64,000 bases of DNA, taken from contig DASPNP010000038.1 in the NCBI GenBank assembly GCA_035626475.1, forward strand, positions 79,839 to 143,838, read 5' to 3'. Source of the DNA: DASPKT01 sp035626475 (GTDB taxonomy: Bacteria > Pseudomonadota > Alphaproteobacteria > Azospirillales > Azospirillaceae). The notes under the pieces were generated by a model. It saw nothing but the letters and a program-made list of their open reading frames with translations. It searched no databases and was not told the origin of the DNA. The translations under genes were made by a program, and so were the position numbers. Positions 50,777 to 58,487 of this stretch are shown piece after piece. Position 1 is the first letter of the stretch. Each line of letters begins with the position of its first letter.

Positions 50777-50782
50777 TCGCTG

Positions 50783-51874
50783 ATGATGAAGAAGTTCGCC
50801 CTGGGCCTGCTCGGCGCCGTCAGCGCCCTGGCGGTCACCACCGGTGCCGCCAACGCCCAGTCCAAGACCGTGAACATCTACAACTGGTCGGACTACATCG
50901 GCGAGACCACGCTGGCTGATTTCACCAAGGCCACCGGCATCAACCCCAAGTACGACGTCTACACCGACCTGGAGACGCTGGAGGCCAAGCTCCTGACCGG
51001 CAACTCCGGCTATGACGTGGTGGTGCCGACGGCCGAGCCGACCCTGCGCAAGCTGATCCAGGCGAAGGCGGTGCAGAAGCTCGACAAGAGCAAGATCCCG
51101 AACCTGAAGAACCTCGACCCGCAGCTGATGGCCCGCGTCGCCCAGAGCGACCCGAACAACGAGTACGGCGCCATCTACCAGTGGGGCACGGTCGGCGTCG
51201 GCTACAATGTCGACAAGGTCAAGGCCGCGCTGGGCGTCGAGAAGATCGACAGCTGGAAGCAGGTCTTCGACCCGGCCAACGCCAAGAAGCTGGCCGGCTG
51301 CGGCATCGTCATGCTGGACAGCCCGACCGACATCCTGCCGTCCATGTTCCATTATCTGGGCCTGGACGTGAACTCGGAGAAGGCCGAGGACCTGAAGAAG
51401 GTCGAGGACGCGCTGATGGCGATCCGCCCGAGCGTGAAGACCTTCGTGCCCAGCGTCATCGATCCGCTGGCCGGCGGCGACGCCTGCGTCGCCATCGGCT
51501 ATTCGGGCGACGTGTTCCAGGCCCAGGCCAAGGCCGCCGAGGGCACGAAGATCGAGTACTCGATCCCGCAGGAGGGCGCGCAGCTCTGGTTCGACGTGCT
51601 GGCCATCCCGGCCGGGGCGCCGAACGTCGACGCCGCCCACGCCTACATCAACTTCGTGCTCGACCCGAAGAACATGGCCGGCATCACCAACTTCGTCTCC
51701 TACGCCAACGCCGTGCCGGCCTCGCTGGCCAGCGTGAACGAGGAGATCAAGACCAACCCGGCGATCTATCCGCCGGCGGCTCTGGCGGCCAAGCTCTTCA
51801 CCGTCAAGCAGGTGAGCCAGCGCACCGACCAGGCGCGCAACCGCACCTGGACGAAGATCAAGACCGGCCGCTGA
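50783..51874 (+). CDS. potF: Putrescine-binding periplasmic protein of ABC importer
   Basis: 363 residues (MMKK; second ATG at 50786 also possible). Signal peptide ends GAANAQ at about 26. The mature protein begins KTVNIYNWSDYIGETTLADF, the hallmark of PotD/PotF binding proteins, and continues with DVVVPTAEPTLRKLI and QWGTVGVGYNVDKV. The aromatic and acidic residues (Trp in YNWSDYI, Asp in FVPSVIDPLAGGDACVAIGYSGD) form the polyamine cage. First gene of a four-gene importer set, separated from potG by a hairpin so that more binding protein than transporter is made. Confidence 0.95.
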   Translation: MMKKFALGLLGAVSALAVTTGAANAQSKTVNIYNWSDYIGETTLADFTKATGINPKYDVYTDLETLEAKLLTGNSGYDVVVPTAEPTLRKLIQAKAVQKLDKSKIPNLKNLDPQLMARVAQSDPNNEYGAIYQWGTVGVGYNVDKVKAALGVEKIDSWKQVFDPANAKKLAGCGIVMLDSPTDILPSMFHYLGLDVNSEKAEDLKKVEDALMAIRPSVKTFVPSVIDPLAGGDACVAIGYSGDVFQAQAKAAEGTKIEYSIPQEGAQLWFDVLAIPAGAPNVDAAHAYINFVLDPKNMAGITNFVSYANAVPASLASVNEEIKTNPAIYPPAALAAKLFTVKQVSQRTDQARNRTWTKIKTGR

Positions 51875-51904
51875 TCCGTCGGTCAAGGCACGCGGTCGGG
51901 CACA

Positions 51905-52035
51905 GGGTGGCCCGGCAGGGCCGGGAGAGGGGGTAAGAGGGCAGGGGAAGGGCGCTTCATCGAAGCCACGGACTGCTCCGCCATCCCGTACCCCCTCTCC
52001 CTGTCCCTCTCCCCCTGGGAGAGGGAACGGAAAGC
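51905..52035. repeat. Inverted repeat-rich intergenic segment
   Basis: A purine-rich GGGAGAGGGGGTAAGAGG stretch (about 51920-51940) is complementary to a later TACCCCCTCTCCCTGTCCCTC segment (about 51990-52015). Together they can form a long imperfect stem in the 333-base potF-potG gap. Not found elsewhere in the window. Apart from this and the hairpin at 52121 the gap holds nothing recognised. Confidence 0.5.
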
Positions 52036-52120
52036 CGGCCCGTCGATGATTGCCCCGCCGTAGCGGGGGAGGCGGTTCGCCGCATTCCCCGCTTACCGCA
52101 AACGCGGTAGACAAAGAGGG

Positions 52121-52150
52121 AACGCCCTGGCAAGACCTTGCCGGGGCGTT
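52121..52150 (+). terminator. Hairpin between potF and potG
   Basis: AACGCCCTGGCAA-GACC-TTGCCGGGGCGTT forms a 13-base stem with one G-T pair, followed by TCCGTT. As a partial terminator or 3' stabiliser it would give excess PotF relative to the membrane parts, a common arrangement. Confidence 0.7.
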
Positions 52151-52207
52151 TCCGTTATGAGAGACGGCGCCTTTTCCCGCCGCTTCCGCTGATCCCAGGG
52201 TCCGTTG

Positions 52208-53362
52208 ATGTCGACCGCACCCGCCCCGCGCACGCAGCCGAACCGCTTCGAGCCCTGGCTCGAGCCCGGCGCCGCTCCCTATGTCCGCATCGAGAAGGTG
52301 ACCAAGCGCTTCGGCGACTTCACCGCCGTCGACGATGTCAGCCTGTCGATCTACCGCAAGGAGTTCTTCTCGCTGCTGGGCGGCTCGGGCTCCGGCAAGA
52401 CGACGCTGCTGCGCATGCTGGCCGGCTTCGAGACGCCGACCGAGGGCAAGATCTACATCGACGGCGTCGACATGACGGGCATCCCGCCCTATGAGCGGCC
52501 CGTCAACATGATGTTCCAGAGCTACGCGCTGTTCCCGCACATGACCGTGGAGGCGAACGTCGCCTTCGGCCTGCAGCAGGACCGGGTGCCCAAGGCCGAG
52601 ATCAAGGACCGCGTGGCGGAGATGCTGGAGATGGTGCAGCTGGGCCAGTTCGCCCAGCGCAAGCCGCACCAGCTGTCGGGCGGCCAGCGGCAGCGCGTGG
52701 CGCTGGCACGCTCGCTGGTGAAGCGGCCGAAGCTGCTGCTGCTGGACGAGCCGCTGGGGGCGCTCGACAAGAAGCTGCGCGAGCAGACCCAGTTCGAACT
52801 GGTGAACATCCAGGAGAAGGTCGGCATCACCTTCGTGGTCGTGACCCACGACCAGGAGGAGGCGATGACCATGTCCTCGCGCATCGCCGTCATGAACAAG
52901 GGCCGCATCGCCCAGCTCGGCACGCCGACCGAGATCTACGAATATCCCAGCAGCCGCTTCACCGCCGAGTTCATCGGATCGGTCAACATGTTCGCCGGCC
53001 GCATCGTTGAGTCCGAGCCCGACCATTCGCTGATCCGGTCGGAGGAGGCGGGCTGCGACCTCTACGTCACCCACGCCGCCCATCTGCCGGAGGGCACGCC
53101 CTGCCATGTCGCGGTGCGGCCGGAGAAGGTCTTCATCTCCAAGGAGCCGCCGGCGGACACCGCGCGCAACGCCACCCAGGGCACGGTCAAGGAGATCGCC
53201 TATCTCGGCGACATGTCGATCTACGTGATCGAGCTGGACGGCGGCAAGCGCATGCGGGTGACGGCGCAGAACCTGACCCGCCGCACCGAGCTGCCCATCA
53301 CCTGGGAGGACCGGGTCCATTTGAGCTGGCGGCCCTTCGCCGGCGTCGTCCTGACGGACTGA
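52208..53362 (+). CDS. potG: Putrescine ABC transporter ATPase
   Basis: 384 residues. Walker A GGSGSGKTTLLR at about 65, Q-loop MMFQSYALFPHMT, signature LSGGQRQRVALAR, Walker B LLLLDEPLGALD and switch His in VVTHDQEEAMTM. The C-terminal part (about 265-384) is a TOBE-type OB domain (FAGRIVESEPDHSL, VRPEKVFIS). Energises putrescine import with PotH and PotI. Its stop is 13 bases before potH. Confidence 0.95.
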   Translation: MSTAPAPRTQPNRFEPWLEPGAAPYVRIEKVTKRFGDFTAVDDVSLSIYRKEFFSLLGGSGSGKTTLLRMLAGFETPTEGKIYIDGVDMTGIPPYERPVNMMFQSYALFPHMTVEANVAFGLQQDRVPKAEIKDRVAEMLEMVQLGQFAQRKPHQLSGGQRQRVALARSLVKRPKLLLLDEPLGALDKKLREQTQFELVNIQEKVGITFVVVTHDQEEAMTMSSRIAVMNKGRIAQLGTPTEIYEYPSSRFTAEFIGSVNMFAGRIVESEPDHSLIRSEEAGCDLYVTHAAHLPEGTPCHVAVRPEKVFISKEPPADTARNATQGTVKEIAYLGDMSIYVIELDGGKRMRVTAQNLTRRTELPITWEDRVHLSWRPFAGVVLTD

Positions 53363-53375
53363 GGATAAGGCCGCG

Positions 53376-54356
53376 ATGCCCGAGACCGCTGGCGCTCCCA
53401 TGGTCGGCGCCGATGTCGTGAACGCCTCCCGCCCGCCGCGCCCGCGCGGGATCGGCGACCGTCTGGCCGCCGTGGGGCTGAGCGGCCGCCGGCTGGTTCT
53501 GGCCGTGCCCTTCCTGTGGCTGCTGCTCTTCTTCCTGGTGCCGTTCCTGATCGTGCTGAAGATCAGCGTGGCGGAACCGGTGATCGCCATCCCGCCCTAC
53601 ACGCCGCTCTTCACCCAGGACGAGGCCGGCGGCTGGACCCTGAACGCCAGCCGCGGCGCGCTGGACTTCGTGCTGGGCGACAGCCTGTACCTGCTGGCCT
53701 ATCTGAACTCGCTGAAGATCGCCTTCGTCTCGACCATCTGCTGCCTGCTGGTGGGCTATCCCATGGCCTACGCGCTGGCGCGGTCGGACGAGCGCTGGCG
53801 CGGTTCGCTGCTGATGCTGGTGATCCTGCCCTTCTGGACCAGCTTCCTGATCCGGGTCTATGCCTGGATCGGCATCCTCAAGGACAATGGCGTGCTGAAC
53901 AACATGCTGATGTCGCTGGGGATCATCGATACGCCGCTGACGCTGCTCTACACCGACGTCGCTGTTTATATCGGCATCACCTATTCCTACCTGCCCTTCA
54001 TGGTGCTGCCGCTCTACGCCACGCTGGAGAAGATGGATTTGACGCTGCTGGAGGCGGCGGCCGATTTGGGCGCCAAGCCCTGGAAAGCGTTCCTGACCAT
54101 CACCCTGCCGCTCTCCATCCCCGGCATCGTCGCAGGCTCGCTGCTGGTCTTCATCCCGGCGGTGGGCGAGTTCGTGATTCCCTCGCTGCTGGGCGGCTCC
54201 GATACGCTGATGATCGGGCGCGAGCTCTGGGTGCTGTTCTTCAACAACCGCGACTGGCCGGCGGCGAGCGTCGTCGCCATCGCGCTGCTGGCTTTCCTGG
54301 TGGTGCCGATCATGCTGTTCCAGCATGTCCAGGGCAAACAGCAGGCGGGGAGCTGA
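53376..54356 (+). CDS. potH: Putrescine ABC transporter permease
   Basis: 326 residues with GAGGATAAGG before the ATG. Six membrane segments following a 30-residue cytoplasmic start (PRPRGIGDRLAAVGLSGRR). The region PFWTSFLIRVYAWIGILKDNGVLN is diagnostic of PotB/PotH, and the ATPase contact loop is LEAAADLGAKPWKAFLTITLPLS. Pairs with PotI; separated from it by 3 bases. Confidence 0.95.
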   Translation: MPETAGAPMVGADVVNASRPPRPRGIGDRLAAVGLSGRRLVLAVPFLWLLLFFLVPFLIVLKISVAEPVIAIPPYTPLFTQDEAGGWTLNASRGALDFVLGDSLYLLAYLNSLKIAFVSTICCLLVGYPMAYALARSDERWRGSLLMLVILPFWTSFLIRVYAWIGILKDNGVLNNMLMSLGIIDTPLTLLYTDVAVYIGITYSYLPFMVLPLYATLEKMDLTLLEAAADLGAKPWKAFLTITLPLSIPGIVAGSLLVFIPAVGEFVIPSLLGGSDTLMIGRELWVLFFNNRDWPAASVVAIALLAFLVVPIMLFQHVQGKQQAGS

Positions 54357-54359
54357 GCC

Positions 54360-55190
54360 ATGCCGAAGTCCGGCTTCCTGAAGGCGGCGCTGATCCTGGG
54401 GCTGCTGTTCCTCTACGTCCCCATCGTCCTGCTGGTCGTGCTCAGCTTCAACGAGAACCGGCTGGTCACGGTCTGGACCGGCTTCTCGACCAAATGGTAC
54501 GGCGAGCTGATGGGCAACGCCCAGCTGCTGGGCGCCGCCTGGCTGTCGCTGAAGATCGCCTTCCTGACCGCCTGCGGGGCGGTGGTGCTGGGCACCCTGT
54601 CCGGGCTGGTGCTGGCCCGCTTCGGCCCGTTCAAGGGCCGGGCGCTGTTCAGCGGCATGATCTCGGCGCCGCTGGTGATGCCCGAGGTGATCCTGGGCCT
54701 GTCGCTGCTGCTGCTGTTCGTCAGCCTGGAGCAGCTGATCGGATGGCCCGCCGGGCGCGGCGTCACCACCATCATCCTGGCCCACATCACCTTCACCATG
54801 GCCTTCGTGTCGGTGGTGATCCAGTCGCGGCTGGTGACCATGGACGCCTCGCTGGAGGAGGCGGCCATGGACCTCGGCGCGCGGCCGGGCAAGGTGTTCT
54901 TCGTCATCACCCTGCCGATCATAGCACCCGCCATCGTGTCCGGCTGGCTGCTAGCCTTCACCCTGTCGCTGGACGATCTGGTCATCACCAGCTTCGTCTC
55001 CGGCCCCGGCTCGACCACCCTGCCGGTGGAGGTCTTCTCCTCGGTGCGTCTCGGCGTGAACCCGCAGATCAACGCGCTGGCGACCATCGTCGTCGGGGTG
55101 GTGGCGACCGGCATCCTGCTCGCCACCCTGTGGACCCGCCGCCAGGAAAAGCAGCGCCGCCAGGACGAGCGGCTGGCGCAGGGGCAGTAG
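54360..55190 (+). CDS. potI: Putrescine ABC transporter permease
   Basis: 276 residues. LYVPIVLLVVLSFNENRLVT and the FSTKWYGELMGN segment at the N-terminus are typical of PotC/PotI; the EAA loop is LEEAAMDLGARPGKVFFVITLP, followed by LDDLVITSFVSGPGSTTLPVEVFSSVR. Six membrane segments, ending with a charged tail RRQEKQRRQDERLAQ. Last gene of the pot operon. Confidence 0.95.
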   Translation: MPKSGFLKAALILGLLFLYVPIVLLVVLSFNENRLVTVWTGFSTKWYGELMGNAQLLGAAWLSLKIAFLTACGAVVLGTLSGLVLARFGPFKGRALFSGMISAPLVMPEVILGLSLLLLFVSLEQLIGWPAGRGVTTIILAHITFTMAFVSVVIQSRLVTMDASLEEAAMDLGARPGKVFFVITLPIIAPAIVSGWLLAFTLSLDDLVITSFVSGPGSTTLPVEVFSSVRLGVNPQINALATIVVGVVATGILLATLWTRRQEKQRRQDERLAQGQ

Positions 55191-55237
55191 GGGGCGAGCC
55201 CCTCCAACAGGTGCCGAGGATTCGGTCCCACTCACCC

Positions 55238-55452
55238 CGTCATCCCGGCGAAAGCCGGGACCCAGGGGTTGCAGCCATGCCCTATCGATGAAGCAAGTTC
55301 GTAGGTCGCATGGAGCGAAGCGCAATGCGACATGAGCTGGCCGAGGAGCGTCGCATTGTGGCTTCGCCTCCATGCGACCTACGAACCACACGAGTGCTGC
55401 ATCGGCCGCATCCTGCGGCAACCCCTGGGCCCCGGCTTTCGCCGGGGTGACG
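55238..55452. repeat. Composite nested palindrome
   Basis: Outer arms CGTCATCCCGGCGAAAGCCG + GGACCCAGGGGTTGCAGCC and GCAACCCCTGGGCCCCGGCT... GGGGTGACGG; inner GTAGGTCGCATGGAGCGAAG palindrome at 55301-55382. The 55191-55552 stretch after potI holds this element and nothing else recognised. Confidence 0.93.
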
Positions 55453-55591
55453 GCAGTGAATAGATGCCGCCACGAAGGTTCCCCGCCAGCCATGCCGGCC
55501 CCGCATGCCGGGGCGGGCGCGGGGCGGCATGGCCCGGGTGCGGTCGGGTGGCTATATTCCGGCCATCGCCAACAACCGAAAGGTCCGTGTC

Positions 55592-55687
55592 TTGCGGTAC
55601 CTCCTGATGCTCCCGATGTTCCGCCTGGGCAATTTATTCGCCTACGGCACCAGCAATCCCAGCCCCCAGGCCGCGCGCCGCGATTAA
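55592..55687 (+). CDS. Possible 31-residue peptide with TTG start
   Basis: AAAGG at 55579-55583 precedes a TTG by 8 bases; the frame reads LRYLLMLPMFRLGNLFAYGT and ends with a basic RRD before TAA. The peptide has a short hydrophobic N-terminus. The unit is closed by an intrinsic terminator 90 bases further. Alternatively the RNA itself is the product. Low certainty. Confidence 0.35.
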   Translation: MRYLLMLPMFRLGNLFAYGTSNPSPQAARRD

Positions 55688-55775
55688 GGACAGCCGGCTT
55701 CATTCGTTTCGCAGTCACCCTTCATGACATTGGCCGGTTTCCATTTCGAGGGCCGGCTGGGTGTGCACAGAGACG

Positions 55776-55809
55776 GAAACGCCCCGGAGATTTCACTCCG
55801 GGGCGTTTC
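55776..55809. terminator. 14-base-pair terminator before agmatine deiminase
   Basis: GAAACGCCCCGGAG-ATTTCA-CTCCGGGGCGTTTC is a perfect stem of 14 pairs with a 6-base loop; GCATTTC follows. It separates the short unit above from the agmatine deiminase gene, whose own promoter must lie in the next 98 bases. Confidence 0.9.
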
Positions 55810-55907
55810 GCATTTCAGGGCTCCGCTCTGTTGTCAGCGGGCGGGGCGGGCGCTAGTGTCCCGCCCCTGACCGCCAGACCTGTTCGACAGACTCCGAGGG
55901 CCATTCC

Positions 55908-56933
55908 ATGACCGATTTCACCCCGGGCACCCCCGCCGCCGACGGCTTCCGCATGCCGGGCGAGTGGGAGCGCCATGCCCGCTGCTGGATGGCCTGGCCC
56001 TGCCGCGCCGAGACCTTCGTCAATGGCTTGGACGCCGCCCGCCGGGCCTATGCCGAGGTGGCGCAGGCGATCGCGCAGTTCGAGCCGGTGACCATGCTCT
56101 GCCCGCAGGAGGAGGTGGTGTCCGCCTCGCTGGCCTGCGGCAAGGGGGTGGAGGTCATGCCGGCGCCGCTGTCCGACAGCTGGTTCCGCGACAACGGTCC
56201 GAGCTTCCTGGTGCGCGGCGACGGCGCCCGCGCCGCGGTGCATTGGGGCTTCAACGCCTGGGGCCGGAACTATGACGAGTTCCACCCGGACGCCGACGCC
56301 GCCCGGCTGGTGCTGGAGAAGCTGGGCATCCGCCGCTACGAGGCGCCGCTGATCATGGAGGGCGGTTCCTTCCATGTGGACGGCGAGGGCACGCTCATGA
56401 CCACCGAGGAGTGCCTGCTGAACCCCAACCGCAACCCGCACCTCTCCCGGGGAGAGATCGAGCGGCATTTGCGCGACCATCTGGGCGTGACCAGCTTCAT
56501 CTGGCTCGGCCGCGGCTACGAGCAGGACGAGACGGACGGGCACATCGACGAGATCGCCTGCTTCGTGAAGCCGGGCGTGGTGCTGACGCTGACCACCGAC
56601 GACACCAGCGATCCCAACTTCGAGATCTTCCAGGACAATCTCGAGCGCCTGGCGGCGGCCCGCGACGCGCGCGGCCGCGAGCTGGAGATCGTCACGCTGC
56701 GCCCGCCGGCGCGGCAGGAGCAGCACGGCGTCCGCCTGACGCTCTCCTACACCAACTTCTACCTGGCGAATGGCGGCGTCGTGCTGCCGGCCTTCGAGGA
56801 CCCGGCCGACGAGGAGGCCTTCCGCACCTTCCGCCGCCTGTTCCCCGACCGCCAGGTGGTGCAGATCCCCGCCATGGACATCGTCCGCGGCGGCGGCGGC
56901 ATCCACTGCATCACCCAGCAGCAGCCGGAGTGA
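55908..56933 (+). CDS. aguA: Agmatine deiminase
   Basis: 341 residues; a member of the guanidino-group modifying superfamily. It begins DGFRMPGEWERHARCWMAWP, the usual opening; key residues include the Asp/Glu in DSWFRDNGPSFLV, His in ETDGHIDEIACFV and the catalytic Cys in GGGGIHCITQQQP at the end. It hydrolyses agmatine to N-carbamoylputrescine and ammonia, giving putrescine precursors. AguB (amidase) is not next to it. The last 23 bases overlap the convergent methyltransferase-like gene. Confidence 0.95.
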   Translation: MTDFTPGTPAADGFRMPGEWERHARCWMAWPCRAETFVNGLDAARRAYAEVAQAIAQFEPVTMLCPQEEVVSASLACGKGVEVMPAPLSDSWFRDNGPSFLVRGDGARAAVHWGFNAWGRNYDEFHPDADAARLVLEKLGIRRYEAPLIMEGGSFHVDGEGTLMTTEECLLNPNRNPHLSRGEIERHLRDHLGVTSFIWLGRGYEQDETDGHIDEIACFVKPGVVLTLTTDDTSDPNFEIFQDNLERLAAARDARGRELEIVTLRPPARQEQHGVRLTLSYTNFYLANGGVVLPAFEDPADEEAFRTFRRLFPDRQVVQIPAMDIVRGGGGIHCITQQQPE

Positions 56934-57726
56934 TCCGCGCGGAGGGCGCGGCGGCGAGGGCGATCGGGTCCTTCAGCCAGCCCTCCGCCGCCTCGGCGAT
57001 CAGGCGGGGATAGTCGGGCAGCTCGGGACCCAGCAGCGGCAGGCCCGTCTCCGCGACCAGGGCGGCGACGGTGGCGGCGTCCAGGGGCAGGCCGCGGTCG
57101 CGGGCGCGGCGGGCCAGCTCCATCTCCTGGCCCCAGAAATAGACGCGGGTGGCGCCGGTGTTGGCCTGCATGGTCCTGACCTCCTCCACCCTGAGATCGC
57201 CGCCATTGACCATCAGCCAGATGTCGGCCAGCAGCGTCTCGGCCGGTTGCTCCGGGCGATAGGCCATGGCGTCGCCCTGGACGATCCGGATCTTGGCGCG
57301 CGCCGTCTCCGGCAGCTGGTCGAAGACCCGGTTGAGCGCGACGATCGACAGGATCTCCGGATCGGCCTCCACCACCGTCACCTGGGTGACCTCGGGGTTC
57401 AGCGCGGCGTTGGCGGCGCACCAGCCCATGCCCATCCCCATGACGATGGTGTGGCCGCGCGCCAGACGGAAGCCGATCTCCTGGCTCTCGATCTCCATCG
57501 GCGTCATGCTCATCCAGCTGCGCGCGATGCCCTGCTCGTCGAGGCGGGTGAGCGCCGCCATGCCGCGGATCATCCGCGCCGGGCCCGCCCAGTAGCCGCG
57601 CACGCAGCAGAGCGGCACGACATGCATCTCCCAGCGCTCGCCCTTCATCGGGGCGTAGCTCGGGACAAACACGCTCGCGCGGTCCAGATCCTCGAAACCG
57701 GGGCCGGAGAGATCGGGAAGACTCAT
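56911..57726 (-). CDS. SAM-dependent methyltransferase-like protein
   Basis: 271 residues. A Rossmann-like core with HTIVMGMGMGWCAANAAL (glycine-rich loop), VTVVEADPEILSIVALN (acidic strand end) and IRIVQGDAMAYRP fits class I SAM-binding or spermidine synthase-like folds. The N-terminal 70 residues contain CCVRGYWAGPARMIRGMAAL. The family's substrate is not recognised; nearness to polyamine genes suggests but does not show an aminopropyl- or methyl-transfer role. Its end overlaps agmatine deiminase by 23 bases in antisense. Confidence 0.75.
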   Translation of the reverse strand: MSLPDLSGPGFEDLDRASVFVPSYAPMKGERWEMHVVPLCCVRGYWAGPARMIRGMAALTRLDEQGIARSWMSMTPMEIESQEIGFRLARGHTIVMGMGMGWCAANAALNPEVTQVTVVEADPEILSIVALNRVFDQLPETARAKIRIVQGDAMAYRPEQPAETLLADIWLMVNGGDLRVEEVRTMQANTGATRVYFWGQEMELARRARDRGLPLDAATVAALVAETGLPLLGPELPDYPRLIAEAAEGWLKDPIALAAAPSARITPAAAG

Positions 57727-57793
57727 GGGAAGCGGCTCCTGGGTTGAGCCGCGATCAGATCACAACCGGTGGGCTGAAATCCACGGGCGCCGC

Positions 57794-58426
57794 TCAGGCC
57801 GGCTGCTCCTCGCGCAGCTCTTCCTTCCAGCGGTCGGCGAGCCCGGGGAGGGAGAGCGCCTCGGCCACCTCGGCACCCGCGCGCTGCTTGTCCATCAGCA
57901 GGCGGGTGAGGCGGGCGACGGTCCAGGCGGGATCGCCGCGCTCCACCAGCTCCAGCGTGACGCCGGCTTCCACCGAGCCCTCCTCGAGGACCTCTAGGTA
58001 AAAGCCGGTATGGGCCTCGCGCATGGTCCATTTCGCCAGCCGCGGCTCGCCCGACAGGCGGCCCGGCCATTTGCAGCGCACGACCGGCTGGCAGACGCGG
58101 ACCAGCGCGGTGCCCAGGCGCAGCACATCGCCGATGCGCGCGTCCTCGTCCGTGTAGCCCTGGAGCGTCAGGTTCTCGCCGAAGGTCGGCACGTCGAAGG
58201 ACCGGCCGGCCAGTCCCTCGAACCGCCGGTAGCCCTCGATGGCGAATCCGTGCAGCGCCGTGTCGCCCAGGTCGCGCGGCCGGTAGGCGCTCTCGTCGCC
58301 CACGATCCCGGTGCGGGTCACGCGCACGGGACCGGCGACCGGCCGCTTGACGATGCCGGTCTCGCCCTTGCCGGGGTCGAGCCGGCCGAGCGTGCCGATG
58401 TTCAGGGAGAGGAGGGTGATGGGCAT
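57794..58426 (-). CDS. MOSC domain protein (YiiM-like)
   Basis: 210 residues; GGAG before the ATG. The core contains GIVGDESAYRPRDLGDTALHGFAIEGYRRF, FGENLTLQGYTDEDARIGDVLRLG and the conserved Cys in VCQPVVRCKWPGRLS, as in MOSC proteins that handle sulfur for molybdenum cofactor enzymes or reduce N-hydroxylated compounds (YiiM/YcbX). C-terminal three-helix part (from ERGDPAWTVARLTRLLMDK) is typical of YiiM. Cytoplasmic. Confidence 0.9.
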   Translation of the reverse strand: MPITLLSLNIGTLGRLDPGKGETGIVKRPVAGPVRVTRTGIVGDESAYRPRDLGDTALHGFAIEGYRRFEGLAGRSFDVPTFGENLTLQGYTDEDARIGDVLRLGTALVRVCQPVVRCKWPGRLSGEPRLAKWTMREAHTGFYLEVLEEGSVEAGVTLELVERGDPAWTVARLTRLLMDKQRAGAEVAEALSLPGLADRWKEELREEQPA

Positions 58427-58444
58427 TCCAGACTCCGGATACGA

Positions 58445-58470
58445 AAAAGGCCCCCGCGAGGGGGCCTTTC
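58445..58470. terminator. Terminator between MOSC and ClpP-like genes
   Basis: AAAGGCCCCC-GCGA-GGGGGCCTTT is a strong hairpin just past the ClpP-like gene stop (58488, minus strand) and 18 bases before the MOSC start; on the minus strand it is followed by TTTCGTATCC. Confidence 0.85.
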
Positions 58471-58487
58471 CGCGGAACGACAACCGC

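Larger units (their letters stand above)
55553..55810 (+). ncRNA. Possible short transcript unit before agmatine deiminase
   Basis: A TATATT at 55553-55558 can serve as -10 and a very strong terminator ends at 55809, so an RNA of about 245 bases would be made independently of the following gene. It contains a possible 31-codon frame (described separately). No known RNA family is recognised. Confidence 0.35.

Noticed and set aside
56911..57726. Annotation of the SAM-fold protein as spermidine synthase because of the polyamine setting.
   Set aside because: The fold fits, but the characteristic spermidine synthase residues (such as the DGG-x-G-G loop and the catalytic Asp-Tyr region) are not seen; it is left as methyltransferase-like.
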